Position numbers and translations under genes: made by a program
The notes under the pieces: model-generated
What the model saw: only the letters and a program-made list of their open reading frames with translations
Database searches by the model: none
What the model was told of the DNA's origin: nothing
NCBI RefSeq assembly: GCF_003076755.1
Contig: NZ_QDKM01000011.1
Coordinates: forward strand, 1 to 64,000
Source of the DNA: Pararhodobacter oceanensis
GTDB lineage: Bacteria > Pseudomonadota > Alphaproteobacteria > Rhodobacterales > Rhodobacteraceae
Length of the DNA: 64,000 nucleotides
Reading direction: 5' to 3'
In this document: positions 36,603 to 45,679 of the stretch, piece by piece
Position numbering within the stretch: position 1 is the first letter of the stretch
How the letters are laid out: each line of letters starts with the position of its first letter

Positions 36603-39600
36603 ATGACGTCTCAGATTTTCTCCACCCGTGGCAGGCCCTTCCACCTTGGTTCGTTTCCGTTGGAGCGGCTTGCGCGGCGCGATCAGGCCGCCGACCTCTC
36701 GGGCACGCCGCCATTCGATCCCGTTTCCTTCGATCACACAACGACCCCGCGATCGCTGGTCAATGCGATGCGGGACTATCAGGCGATGCTGGATGTTCTG
36801 CGTGGTGGACTGCCGTCCGCGCAAAAAGCGGGCTGCCCCGATGATCCGCAAGAACGCGCGCGCCACATTAAGTCTTATGGCTATTTTCAAAACGTTCCGA
36901 TGGTGGGAATTGGCCGGTTTGACAGTAGTTTGAAGCTTGAACAGCCCTTCGCCAATCCAGAAATCGACCGGCTGGCCGAGGACCTGAAGACCAAGCAGGT
37001 CAAGTCGCTGGCGTCCGGTATTGACGTGATCATGGCCGATCTCAAGGAAAGCGTGTCGGCGCCGCCGCAGCCGGTGGATGGCCACACGCACGCCATTGTC
37101 TTTCTCTATAACTACAATCGCGATCCGGCGCCGGATGAACCCGGATATTCCTGGATAGGTGATGCCCAGGCCCAGAGAGCCTGTCTGCTCGGGACCGAAG
37201 CCGCGGTGGTTATCGCCAGCTATTTGCGCATTCTTGGCTATGATGCCAAGGCGCATAGCGGCGCCTCCAGCGAAGTCGATCTGAACAAGCTGGCTGTCGC
37301 GGCGGGTCTGGCCGTCGTCGAGAATGGCAAGCTGGTAAATCCCTTTGTTGGTGAGCGGTTCCAACTGGTGGCGATAACGACGAATTTCAACATGGCAACC
37401 GACAAGCCGCTGGCCCCGATGGCCGAACAGCCGAAGGACCTGATGCGCGGGTGGGCGTGGAAGCTGGGAAAGGGCTCTGCCAAGAATGGCCGCACGCTCG
37501 ATCCCTATGCCAAGCGGCGCTACACTGACGGGCTGCATCCTTTTGAAAAGCTCCGCCGCGTCGACAAGCCGACGACCTTTATTGATGAAGAACGGGTTGC
37601 GCGGGTGCCCAAGCGCGCCGATATGTTCGTCCGCTCGCAGTTTGGCGATATGGGCAAGATAAACCAAGACGCTGCGACCGGAGGATACTTCACACGAAAA
37701 TCGCCGATCAGTCAGGCATCGAAACGCCCGATGGGCGCCTTTAACCTGCTATTGGATAGCCCTGTCGCCGATACGGTTGACGAAAGTGCGCGCGACCGCC
37801 GCGCAAACCACGAGGCGATCAAGGCGATCGGCTATTTCCTCGGGGCGGATGCCGTGGGGGTTGCGCGCTGCCCTGAATGGGCATGGTATTCGCATGATGC
37901 CTTGGGTGAGCCGATTGTGCCAACCCAAGACAGCGCCATCTGCCTGATCATTGATCAGGGGTTCGACACCACCGAAGGCTCGTCTGGTGATGACTGGATT
38001 GCCGTGGCGCAATCGATGCGCGCCTACCTGCGGTTTTCCCTGCTCGGTGGCGTGATCGCCGCACAGATCCGCAACCTTGGCTATACCGCAAAGGCGCATA
38101 CCAACCAGAGCAGCGAAGTGCTGCATCCACCGCTGCTGTTGCTGGCCGGGTTGGGCGAGGTCAGTCGCATTGGCGAGGTGATCGTGAACCCGTTTCTGGG
38201 GCCGCGGCTGAAATCCGGCATCATCACCACAGATATGCCACTGACCCACGACAAGCCGGTGGATTTCGGCATGCAGGCGTTCTGCGAAAGCTGCAACAAA
38301 TGCGCGCGCGAATGCCCCTCGGGCGCGATCACTGCCGGTCCCAAGTTGATGTTCAACGGCTATGAGACCTGGAAGAGCGACAGCCAGAAATGCACCACCT
38401 ACCGCATTACCCAGAAGGGCGGGGCAATGTGCGGGCGCTGCATGAAGACCTGCCCGTGGAACATGGAGGGGCTGGAACATGAAAAGCCGCTTCGGTGGAT
38501 TGCGATGAATGTGCCCGCGATGGCCGGTGTTTTGGCCAAGGCCGATGACCTTGTCGGCAATGGCCGGATCAACCCCAAAAAGCGCTGGTGGTGGGATCTG
38601 CGCTGGAACCGCGATGGCTCTTGCGAGATGGTCGATCAGACGGTGCAGCCGTCGAATTACCGTGAGTTGCAGACCGACCTGAAGCTGGATTTCGAGGATC
38701 AGACGCTGGCGGTTTATCCGGCCAATCTTGCCCCGCATCCCTGGCCATTCCCCTTTCCGATGGACCGTGAAAAGGGCATCGAGGCCTATCAGGCGATGAT
38801 CACCGCCGAGGAATATCAGGCGCGGCTGGACCGGGGCGACACCGAGGGGCTAGCGCATGAATACAAGTTGAGTGGCGAGGCGCCGGTGATCCGGGTGCAG
38901 GTCTCCAAGGTTGACCAGATGACGCCGGGGGTCACCAAATACGAGTTCACCGCGCTGGGTGGTGAGCCGCTGCCGGAATGGACGGCGGGCGCGCATCTGG
39001 ATGTCGTGGTCGCGCCTGAATATTTCCGTCAGTATTCGATGTCTGGCGATCCGGCGGACCGTTCGAAATACCAGATCGGTGTGCTGCGCGAGGACGAAGG
39101 CCGTGGCGGCTCGAAACTGTTGCACCGCATTTTTGCCGAGGGGCGCAAGCTCTTTATCTCGAAGCCGATCAACCATTTCCCGCTGTCCAAAGACGGCAGC
39201 AAACATTTTTTGATGGGGGGCGGGATCGGTATCACGCCGATGATCGCCTTTGCCCATGAATGCCACCGCGAGGGGCTGGACTTTGAATTGCACTATTCGG
39301 CGTCAAGCCGCGCCAGCGCCGGGTTTCTTGATGATCTCGCCGGGTTTCCCTGGGCAGATAAGGTGCATCTGCATTTCTCTGACGAAGGCTCGCGGGCCGA
39401 TCTGGATGCGGTGTTGTCGGGGTATGAATCCGGATGGCATGTCTATACCTGCGGGCCGGACCGATTCATGACCTCGGTGATGGATGCGGCGGAACGGCAG
39501 GGCTTTCCGGAAGAGGGGCGGCATCTGGAGTATTTCTCGGTGCCGGAGCTGCCCGAGTATGAGAACCATGAGTTCACGGTGAAACTGGCGCGCAGTGGCA

Positions 39601-39833
39601 AGGAGCTTAAAATCCCTGCGGATAAGGCGGCGACCGAGGTGCTGCTGGAAAACGGCGTGCAGATCGACGTGAAATGTTCCGACGGGATCTGCGGCGTGTG
39701 CAAATGCGGATTGCTGGCCGGCGAGGTCGAACATCGTGATTTCGTGCTGTCGAATGCGCAGCGCGAAACGGCGATCATCCTGTGCCAAAGCCGGGCGGCG
39801 AAACCCGGCGGGACCATCGAAGTTGATCTTTAG
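36603..39833 (+). CDS. rdhA: Self-sufficient reductive dehalogenase (RdhA-reductase fusion)
   Basis: 1076 residues. Residues 1 to about 720 are a cobalamin-dependent reductive dehalogenase domain, with two 4Fe-4S sites: CESCNKCARECP (C561, C564, C567, C571) and C597 with CGRCMKTCP (C610, C613, C617). From about 765 on there is a phthalate dioxygenase reductase-type module: FMN site RQYS (809-812), NAD(P) site GGGIGITPM (872-880), and a plant-type 2Fe-2S site (C1025, C1030, C1033, C1061). There is no twin-arginine signal, so it is cytoplasmic and catabolic, unlike the RdhA of organohalide respirers. This is the BhbA/NpRdhA class that removes halogen from halophenols or hydroxybenzoates using NAD(P)H. 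Substrate here is unproven. Confidence 0.93.
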   Translation: MTSQIFSTRGRPFHLGSFPLERLARRDQAADLSGTPPFDPVSFDHTTTPRSLVNAMRDYQAMLDVLRGGLPSAQKAGCPDDPQERARHIKSYGYFQNVPMVGIGRFDSSLKLEQPFANPEIDRLAEDLKTKQVKSLASGIDVIMADLKESVSAPPQPVDGHTHAIVFLYNYNRDPAPDEPGYSWIGDAQAQRACLLGTEAAVVIASYLRILGYDAKAHSGASSEVDLNKLAVAAGLAVVENGKLVNPFVGERFQLVAITTNFNMATDKPLAPMAEQPKDLMRGWAWKLGKGSAKNGRTLDPYAKRRYTDGLHPFEKLRRVDKPTTFIDEERVARVPKRADMFVRSQFGDMGKINQDAATGGYFTRKSPISQASKRPMGAFNLLLDSPVADTVDESARDRRANHEAIKAIGYFLGADAVGVARCPEWAWYSHDALGEPIVPTQDSAICLIIDQGFDTTEGSSGDDWIAVAQSMRAYLRFSLLGGVIAAQIRNLGYTAKAHTNQSSEVLHPPLLLLAGLGEVSRIGEVIVNPFLGPRLKSGIITTDMPLTHDKPVDFGMQAFCESCNKCARECPSGAITAGPKLMFNGYETWKSDSQKCTTYRITQKGGAMCGRCMKTCPWNMEGLEHEKPLRWIAMNVPAMAGVLAKADDLVGNGRINPKKRWWWDLRWNRDGSCEMVDQTVQPSNYRELQTDLKLDFEDQTLAVYPANLAPHPWPFPFPMDREKGIEAYQAMITAEEYQARLDRGDTEGLAHEYKLSGEAPVIRVQVSKVDQMTPGVTKYEFTALGGEPLPEWTAGAHLDVVVAPEYFRQYSMSGDPADRSKYQIGVLREDEGRGGSKLLHRIFAEGRKLFISKPINHFPLSKDGSKHFLMGGGIGITPMIAFAHECHREGLDFELHYSASSRASAGFLDDLAGFPWADKVHLHFSDEGSRADLDAVLSGYESGWHVYTCGPDRFMTSVMDAAERQGFPEEGRHLEYFSVPELPEYENHEFTVKLARSGKELKIPADKAATEVLLENGVQIDVKCSDGICGVCKCGLLAGEVEHRDFVLSNAQRETAIILCQSRAAKPGGTIEVDL

Positions 39834-39888
39834 ACCTTAACGGGGTGACCCGCGTCGTTTTTTGCAGGCTGACGCGGCGCGCCGGGTG

Positions 39889-40356
39889 TTAGCGGGCAAA
39901 ATGGACGCGAAGACGTTCAAAACACTCGGTCAGGGCATTACACAGGTCATCCCCCAAACACGCGCGCACCGCGTCTTGACGGGCTTTGAAGCGTATGTCC
40001 ACTTCGCCCAGTTTGACACGACCGGCCTCGGTCAGAACCACCATCTTGCGTCTTTGGTTGCCGGGATCGGACTCGAATTCCACCAACCCCCGGCTGCGAA
40101 GATTGCTGGCCGTTCGGCTGATCTGGGCATTGTCAGTCACCATATGGCGGGCGAGATCGGCCATCGAGATCCGCTCAAAGGTTTCGACGGTGCGCAACAC
40201 CCGAAACGCCGTCAAATTCAGGTCGCTGCCTTGCAAATGCTCGATGGCATCCAGCTCCATCAGTTTGGCGACATTTCCAAACTGGAAGGTGACATTGCTT
40301 TCCAGCTTCTTCACCCGTTCGAGTTGCAGTTCCAGTTGCTTGGCGGTCATGGCCAT
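39889..40356 (-). CDS. MarR family regulator (marR1)
   Basis: 155 residues from ATG at 40356, marked by an AGGAGAG ribosome site; a longer frame to 40410 is less likely. The winged helix is seen in RISMADLARHMVTDNAQISR, followed by the DPGNQRRKMVVLTEAG wing. The N-terminal helix (QLELQLERVKKLESNVTF) is shared with the second MarR at 45680 (QLERVRALESRLTF), so the two are paralogues. It is convergent with rdhA and probably regulates it in response to a phenolic ligand. Confidence 0.9.
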   Translation of the reverse strand: MAMTAKQLELQLERVKKLESNVTFQFGNVAKLMELDAIEHLQGSDLNLTAFRVLRTVETFERISMADLARHMVTDNAQISRTASNLRSRGLVEFESDPGNQRRKMVVLTEAGRVKLGEVDIRFKARQDAVRACLGDDLCNALTECFERLRVHFAR

Positions 40357-40392
40357 GACGATCTCTCCTGAAATGGCTTTGTCCCTGCAAGT

Positions 40393-40418
40393 ATAACATT
40401 GCGCAGGCATTGCACCAG
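40393..40418. promoter_or_regulatory. Weak copy of the shared element before marR1
   Basis: CATTGC-GCAG-GCATTG has the TGC-N4-GCA core and spacing of the shared element, but its outer arms differ. It lies about 40 bp before the marR1 ATG. It may serve autoregulation. Confidence 0.3.
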
Positions 40419-40580
40419 TCTGTTTCAGGTGCTGGGCGGGGTAATCAAAGGCGGCGGGCCGGATTTCAAGGGCCGTGCGATTTATGAGCCGAGGGCGCGA
40501 TTATCTTTAGGACGAACGCGGCTGCCCCAAAATATGGCTTATGCGACGATAAATGCGAGTGGCACTGAGTTTGGGATTGA

Positions 40581-40613
40581 AAAAGCCTGCGCCGCTGGGG
40601 GACGCAGGCTTTT
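40581..40613 (-). terminator. Rho-independent terminator after the TctC gene
   Basis: A perfect 11-bp stem (AAAAGCCTGCG / CGCAGGCTTTT) with T-runs at both ends, lying 89 bp after the stop of the minus-strand tctC gene and upstream of marR1. It separates the two transcription units. Confidence 0.8.
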
Positions 40614-40701
40614 GTGATATTCGTGGCGAAAGCGAGCAGAGGCTTTGACCGTGCCGAAAAGCCCGCGGAGCCTCGGCTGCCTGGTATCAGCCGCGCTGGG
40701 A

Positions 40702-41658
40702 CTATTCGGAGGTGGCCTCAATCAGAGCTTGGGCTTCCTCGGTCGCGGCACGCATCAGCGTGGCGAGGTCTTCGCCCTGCACCACCAGCGTCCCGCCAAA
40801 GGCGCGTTGTGCAAATTGCGCTGTCCGGCTTTCGGGATCGTTCAGCACGTCCTCGATTGCCGCTGCCAAGGCCGTATGCGCGTCTTGCGGAAGATTTGCC
40901 GGCGCAATCACCAAGAAGCGGGAGCCGAAGGTGAAGGGCACCCCGAATTCAGACAGCAAGGGGGCGTCAGGCGAGAAGGGGAGCGGGACGGTTTCGGCTG
41001 AAGCGAGGCTAACGAGAGACCCTGCTTCGACGCCCTGCGCCTGAATGCCAGCGGCCCATGCAACGTCGAGATCGCCCGCCACAACGCCGTTCAAGCCGCC
41101 GCGTCCGCCTTGCACCGTGACCGAGGTCAGCTCGATGTCGTTGTTTCTGGCGATCACATAGGTTCCGTCGGCAAGGTTCGGCGCCATGGCACCGACGGAA
41201 ATCCGCTCACCGGCTCTGGCTGCGGCGATGACGTCTGCAAGGCTTTCCCAGCCGCGATCCGCTCGGGCGATCAACCCCGTCTGGCTGCCAGCCAAGGTCG
41301 ACAGATAGGTGAAATCATCCACCGAATAGGGTGGGGTCTGGGCCACAAGCGGCACGTAGGCGACCGACGGTTGAACGGTTATCCCGATGGTCAAACCATC
41401 GGCGGGTTTGGTGAGAAGCTCGCTTGCCATTGCGGCGCCACCGCGGCCGGGCAAGTTCTGGGGAATGAACTCCCACCCCCGGGATGAGGCAAGATCCTCG
41501 GCCAGCGCCCGCCCGAGCGTATCCGCGCCGCCGCCCGCGCGGAACGCAATCATCAGGTCGATCGGACCGGAAGGGGTCCAGTCATCGGCCATGGCGCTCT
41601 GGCCGATGAGCGCAAGCATCAACCCTGCGGTGGCTGCCTTCATAAAGCGAAATCCCAT
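40702..41658 (-). CDS. tctC: Tripartite tricarboxylate transporter binding protein (TctC/Bug)
   Basis: 318 residues with signal peptide (about 1-24, ending SAMAD). The Bug-fold pattern is present: PIDLMIAFRAGGGADTLGRALAEDL, then PGRGGAAMASELL and the GGLNGVVAGDLDVAW hinge. It captures a carboxylate or other anion in the periplasm for a TctAB permease. The only TctAB genes in the window are at 48.2-50.4 kb, where the local tctC copy is broken, so this protein may serve that permease. TctC-like proteins are known next to BhbA-type dehalogenases. Start ATG follows a GGAGGAG ribosome site. Confidence 0.9.
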   Translation of the reverse strand: MGFRFMKAATAGLMLALIGQSAMADDWTPSGPIDLMIAFRAGGGADTLGRALAEDLASSRGWEFIPQNLPGRGGAAMASELLTKPADGLTIGITVQPSVAYVPLVAQTPPYSVDDFTYLSTLAGSQTGLIARADRGWESLADVIAAARAGERISVGAMAPNLADGTYVIARNNDIELTSVTVQGGRGGLNGVVAGDLDVAWAAGIQAQGVEAGSLVSLASAETVPLPFSPDAPLLSEFGVPFTFGSRFLVIAPANLPQDAHTALAAAIEDVLNDPESRTAQFAQRAFGGTLVVQGEDLATLMRAATEEAQALIEATSE

Positions 41659-42029
41659 TAGTTTCTCCTCCCATTGGTTTTCAAGCTTTTGGTATTTGTC
41701 GTGAGATTTACATCATATCCTTCAAACTGGCATCGGGGTTTGCAATATCCGGCCTTGAGGGGCTTCGTGTGTGTCCTGTAGGCGTCTGTCGGCCATATCG
41801 GGTTCTGGCGCCCCCGCTGCGTCATAGGCTCTTTGCCGAAGGTGATCGAAAGCGGTCAACGCCGTTTGGCCGGTTTTGCTGATGACTGTTCCAAAACCGG
41901 TTTCAATACCGTGACCGATTGCAGACGAGCGGTTCAAAACTGGACATCGGGACGGGGTCCGTTAGCCTCGTTAAGTATGATGCTGGTCATGATACAGGCT
42001 CCTTACGCGCGGGATTTCTGTTCAGGTAT
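41659..42029. other. Gap between the P450 and TctC genes
   Basis: These 371 bp hold no supported gene. A 71-codon frame (41722-41937, minus) begins with TTG and lacks a ribosome site. A half-copy of the shared element (TATGATGT on the minus strand, near 41718) may lie before tctC, but its second arm does not match. Confidence 0.4.
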
Positions 42030-43286
42030 TCAGGCGTTTAGGCGAACGCGCAGAGCCGAGGGCCCGCGGAATGATAGCGTCTCGGTCCATGAAATGTCCT
42101 GATCGGGAATAAGCTCCATCCGCGGAAACCGCTGGGTCAGTTCCTCAAGCAGAATACGCAGTTCCAGACGTGCGAGGGGCGCGCCGAGACAGGCATGCAA
42201 ACCATTGCCGAAAGCGATGTGACGGCGCGGGTTTTCGCGGGTCACGTCAAAGGTTTCAGGCTGGTTAAAGACCTCTTCATCGCGGTTGCCGGATGCCAAA
42301 GACAGCAGGAACTTGGTGCCGGCAGGGAAGGTTTTTCCAGCCACGTCAACCTCTTGCTTGGCGATCCGCCGCCAAGCAACGACCGAGGAAGCATAGCGCA
42401 ATCCTTCTTCGACGGCATTCGGAATGAGCGAGGGGTCTTCGACCAGTTTGCGCCATTGATCGGGATGCTGCATTAGCGCGTGGAACAGGTTTCCTGCGGC
42501 GTTTGTCGTGGTTTCATGCCCCGCCAGTTGCAGGCCGAAAACCAGATTGCGAAGCTCGTTCATGGTGAGCTTTTCGTCATCACCATCCCGGAGCTTCAGT
42601 AAAACACTCGGATAGTCGTCGCCGGGGTCTTGGACCCGGGCGTCGACGAGGGCAGAGCTGAAGTCCCAGAAATCGGCGATATCCACCGCTGCCTCTTGTA
42701 GTTCCTCGTTGCTGGGACGGCCAAAGATCGTGCGGATTCTCAGATCGCCCCACTCCTTGATTTTGCGTGGGTCAAAATCCGTGACACCAAGAAGCAGAAA
42801 GACGGCCTGGGCGGGGAATTCGTAGAAAATCTCTTCGACGAGGTCCGCGTCTTCCTTGTCGGCCATCTGATTGATATAGCCACGAACCAGATCTCTGAGC
42901 TGGTTCTCGTAGAAGGAAAACTGCCGGATGTTCAGGAAACGCGCCGCAATATGGCGAATGCGGGTGTGTTTCGGGGGATCGCAGGCCACTTGAACGGATT
43001 CGTTGCGAAAGTTCCGGTCATCCAGATAATCCCTCACGCTCTGCGGCCAAGGACAGACCGGTTTGGTCGCGATGGTGGCAGAGTATTTTTCGGAATCCTG
43101 CAAAATGGGCTTGATGTCGCTTTGGTGCGTGACAACCCAGTAGTCGATTTCAGGAGAGTAGAACACGCGCGCCTCGGGGCGCATGGAGGCGAAGAAATCA
43201 TACATGCCTTCCTGTGTGAAAGGCTGGTGATTGTCGCCGAGCCCATGCATCGGGCACTGCGGTTGCTGCGCATTGCTGCCTGTCAT
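42030..43286 (-). CDS. Cytochrome P450
   Basis: 418 residues from ATG at 43286 behind a GGGGGG-AAG ribosome site. The soluble bacterial P450 landmarks are present: oxygen-binding I-helix AGHETTTN, ExxR as EGLR, and heme loop FGNGLHACLG with the cysteine ligand at 366. It hydroxylates or O-demethylates a small molecule and needs a ferredoxin and reductase, none of which is adjacent; the reductase part of RdhA or chromosomal partners might serve. The shared element lies 58 bp upstream of the ATG, so it is co-regulated with rdhA. An aromatic substrate is inferred. Confidence 0.93.
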   Translation of the reverse strand: MTGSNAQQPQCPMHGLGDNHQPFTQEGMYDFFASMRPEARVFYSPEIDYWVVTHQSDIKPILQDSEKYSATIATKPVCPWPQSVRDYLDDRNFRNESVQVACDPPKHTRIRHIAARFLNIRQFSFYENQLRDLVRGYINQMADKEDADLVEEIFYEFPAQAVFLLLGVTDFDPRKIKEWGDLRIRTIFGRPSNEELQEAAVDIADFWDFSSALVDARVQDPGDDYPSVLLKLRDGDDEKLTMNELRNLVFGLQLAGHETTTNAAGNLFHALMQHPDQWRKLVEDPSLIPNAVEEGLRYASSVVAWRRIAKQEVDVAGKTFPAGTKFLLSLASGNRDEEVFNQPETFDVTRENPRRHIAFGNGLHACLGAPLARLELRILLEELTQRFPRMELIPDQDISWTETLSFRGPSALRVRLNA

Positions 43287-43334
43287 CTTCCCCCCTCGAT
43301 TCGCTCGATATCGCAGATTAAAAGATGTCACGAA

Positions 43335-43354
43335 AATGATGCATATGCAACTAT
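43335..43354. promoter_or_regulatory. Shared operator element upstream of the P450 gene
   Basis: AATGATGC-ATAT-GCAACTAT. The first arm is identical to that upstream of rdhA and the spacing is the same. In the direction of the P450 gene a GTGACA hexamer follows three bases after the element. Confidence 0.65.
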
Positions 43355-43397
43355 AAAGAAGATCATGCACCAAAACGGGCGCGTGTGATGCAAAGAT

Positions 43398-45221
43398 CTA
43401 GCGCGCGTCGAATGGTGCGTCCTCCGGCGCTCGCGGCTCATCATGCGCTGGCTCTTGCACCCTCGGGCCCGGCTTTCCGGCGCATTCGTGGAAGATACGG
43501 GCCGTGCAGCTGCGACAGATCTCGTCATCGACTTTGTCAACGGCGTGCCGGATCGCATCCGACTTGGTGAAATGCACGTGATCCGCGCCGACGGCTTCGA
43601 ATACATGCAACCGACGCAAGGCATCGCGGGCCGATTTATGCGACGCGATGAGGTGATAATCCTGTCCCCGCCGGCGTGCTGTGCGGCATTCGGTGATGAT
43701 GAAATCAGCACCGGTCAAATCGATTTTGCCGACGCCTTTCAGGTTCAAGACGGTGCCGCGTTTCCGCCCGAAATGATCTTCGATCTCGCGAAATTTTTCC
43801 TCCACATGTTCGACCGAGCCAAAGAACAGCGGTCCCTCGATCCTGAGATTTGCGATCTGCGGACACTCTGTAAGATTGTAGGTAAAGACGTTGCGAAAGA
43901 CCCTGCGGCCATCCTTTTCCATCGGCGCGCCAACACCTATCGAGGGACGGGCGCTTTTGTTGATGAAGACCGCAAGCGACACCAACACGCCGACCAGGAT
44001 CGCGAAATCAAGCTCGGATAGCACGCCGGTGAGAAATGTGGCCAGCAGGATCAGTGTTTCGCTGCGGCTGGTGGTCACGATGTGTCGGATCTCGGCGATG
44101 TTCACCAGTTTGAACGCGACATAGAGAATGATCGAAGCCATGGCGGCGACGGGCACGAAGCGAACCAGCGGCGCCACAAGAAACAGGCCCGCCAGAAGCA
44201 TGGCCGCTGCGAATAGCGCCGCCATCGGGGTTCGCGCGCCGCTTTCCGCATTCAGGCCCGAGCGGGTGAAAGACCCTGAGCCCGCATAGGACTGAAGGAA
44301 CGACCCGGCCATGTTGGACAGGCCTTGGCCGACAATTTCCTGATTGGAATCGTAGCGCTCACCGCGGCGCAGGGCAAAAGACTTGCCGATGGAAATCGCC
44401 TCGAGCAGGCCGACAAAGGCAACGGCGACAGCGCCGGGGAATAGCTCGCCCATGATGGATAGCGACAGATCGGGGACAGCGACCGCCGGGACAACGCTTG
44501 CAAGCGGCTGGAAGAATTTCAGGTCCGAGGCATCGCCGCCCAGCAGCCAAGCGGCCAGACTTCCGGTGAAAAGAGCCAGAATATAGGCCGGAATCCGTTT
44601 GTCGATCCTGACAACAAGCAAAATCGTCGCCAAGGTCACGAGCGAAACCACCACAGCAGAGAGATTGGCCTCGCCGCTATGGGCCACCACCCGTTCAAAC
44701 CTCTCGAACGCGCCGCCACCGCCTGCGATTGTCAGGCCAAGGGCGCCGGATAGCTGCGACGTCGCGATCAGCAATGCCGCCGCCGCGGTGAAGCCGATGA
44801 CCACCGAATGCGAAACAAAGGCAATCAATCCGCCCATACCGGCCAGCCCGGCCATAAGTTGCAACGCGCCGACCATCAACGTCAGGACCAGAGCCAGAGC
44901 GATAAATTCCTCGGTGCCAGCCGGAGCAAATTGCGACAGGGTGGTAAAGACCACAGCCGAGATTGCCGTGGTGGGGCCGGATACCATGACCATGGACGCC
45001 CCCCAAACCGCTGCGACGGCACAGACGGCGATGGCGGTGAAGAGCCCGTATTCCGGCGGCAATCCGGCGATAATCGCAAAGGCGACGCCTTGCGGCAGCA
45101 CAATTGCCGCGTTGGTCAGCCCGGCCAGCGCATCATCGCGAAGACTGTCAGCCGACACATCCCTAAACCAAGGGCGCAGCGGTGACAGGCGGCGAAGCGA
45201 TTTTTGGAGCAATGGTGACAT
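43398..45221 (-). CDS. SulP family anion transporter with STAS domain
   Basis: 607 residues from ATG at 45221 (GGAAG ribosome site). About 12-14 helices cover residues 25-430 with the SulP signatures NAAIVLPQGVAFAIIAGLPPEYGL and SGSFTRSGLNAESGARTPM. A STAS domain follows (about 455-550, GTVLNLKGVGKIDLTGADF). The last 50 residues are an extra tail with a small Cys cluster (CRSCTARIFHEC). SulP proteins move sulfate, bicarbonate or organic anions. With two sulfatases in the same apparent regulon, sulfate handling or uptake of a sulfated anion is plausible. Confidence 0.92.
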   Translation of the reverse strand: MSPLLQKSLRRLSPLRPWFRDVSADSLRDDALAGLTNAAIVLPQGVAFAIIAGLPPEYGLFTAIAVCAVAAVWGASMVMVSGPTTAISAVVFTTLSQFAPAGTEEFIALALVLTLMVGALQLMAGLAGMGGLIAFVSHSVVIGFTAAAALLIATSQLSGALGLTIAGGGGAFERFERVVAHSGEANLSAVVVSLVTLATILLVVRIDKRIPAYILALFTGSLAAWLLGGDASDLKFFQPLASVVPAVAVPDLSLSIMGELFPGAVAVAFVGLLEAISIGKSFALRRGERYDSNQEIVGQGLSNMAGSFLQSYAGSGSFTRSGLNAESGARTPMAALFAAAMLLAGLFLVAPLVRFVPVAAMASIILYVAFKLVNIAEIRHIVTTSRSETLILLATFLTGVLSELDFAILVGVLVSLAVFINKSARPSIGVGAPMEKDGRRVFRNVFTYNLTECPQIANLRIEGPLFFGSVEHVEEKFREIEDHFGRKRGTVLNLKGVGKIDLTGADFIITECRTARRRGQDYHLIASHKSARDALRRLHVFEAVGADHVHFTKSDAIRHAVDKVDDEICRSCTARIFHECAGKPGPRVQEPAHDEPRAPEDAPFDAR

Positions 45222-45249
45222 CAAGCTACTTCCGGGTGTGGAGGTTCGA

Positions 45250-45278
45250 GTTATCCCAGATGCACCTATTTTGGTCAA
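45250..45278 (-). promoter_or_regulatory. Sigma-70 promoter of the SulP gene
   Basis: On the minus strand TTGACC (45278-45273), 17 bp, then GATAAC (45255-45250), 28 bp before the start codon. The shared element ends four bases upstream of the -35 hexamer. Confidence 0.6.
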
Positions 45279-45282
45279 TAAT

Positions 45283-45302
45283 AATGATGATGTCGCAACA
45301 AT
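45283..45302. promoter_or_regulatory. Shared operator element upstream of the SulP gene
   Basis: AATGATGA-TGTC-GCAACAAT matches the P450 copy at 14 of 16 arm positions. It sits directly upstream of the SulP promoter -35. Confidence 0.65.
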
Positions 45303-45679
45303 AATGGGGCGCAAGGTGCCGAGAGGTGGCTCCGGATGCCCGATGGGTCGGGTTTTCTGACGCCTGCGAGGGCACAGAAACCGCGCAGCAAACATGAGGA
45401 GGGGATGATCAGGCCGCTTCCAGTTGATGGACGGAGGGCCGAAATCGGCGACCTGAAAGAGTTTTTGGCTGTTTAGGTGTCACTGGACCCTGTGGCGCGC
45501 TGACGCCGGTTGCCGAAAACGCGGATGTTCTTGGTTCACATGCACATCAATCCGAGCGAAGAGGCGAGGGGCCAAGCCGACCGCCGGCAGTTCTGGACTT
45601 CTGGCAGTTGCGAAGACCGGAGCGGCTGTTGGCGGCGGCGGTGTTGCGCGTCTGGATCTGCGAGGGATCCGCTGACGGG
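45303..45679. other. Intergenic sequence between marR2 and the SulP promoter
   Basis: No gene is supported in these 377 bp. A 23-codon frame with a good ribosome site (from 45405) exists, but nothing else argues for it. A short CCGCTGAC / GTCAGCGG repeat overlaps the end of marR2. Confidence 0.4.

Noticed and set aside
41722-41937. 71-codon minus-strand frame between the P450 and tctC genes, considered as a possible ferredoxin
   Set aside because: It has no cysteine cluster, begins with TTG and has no ribosome site.
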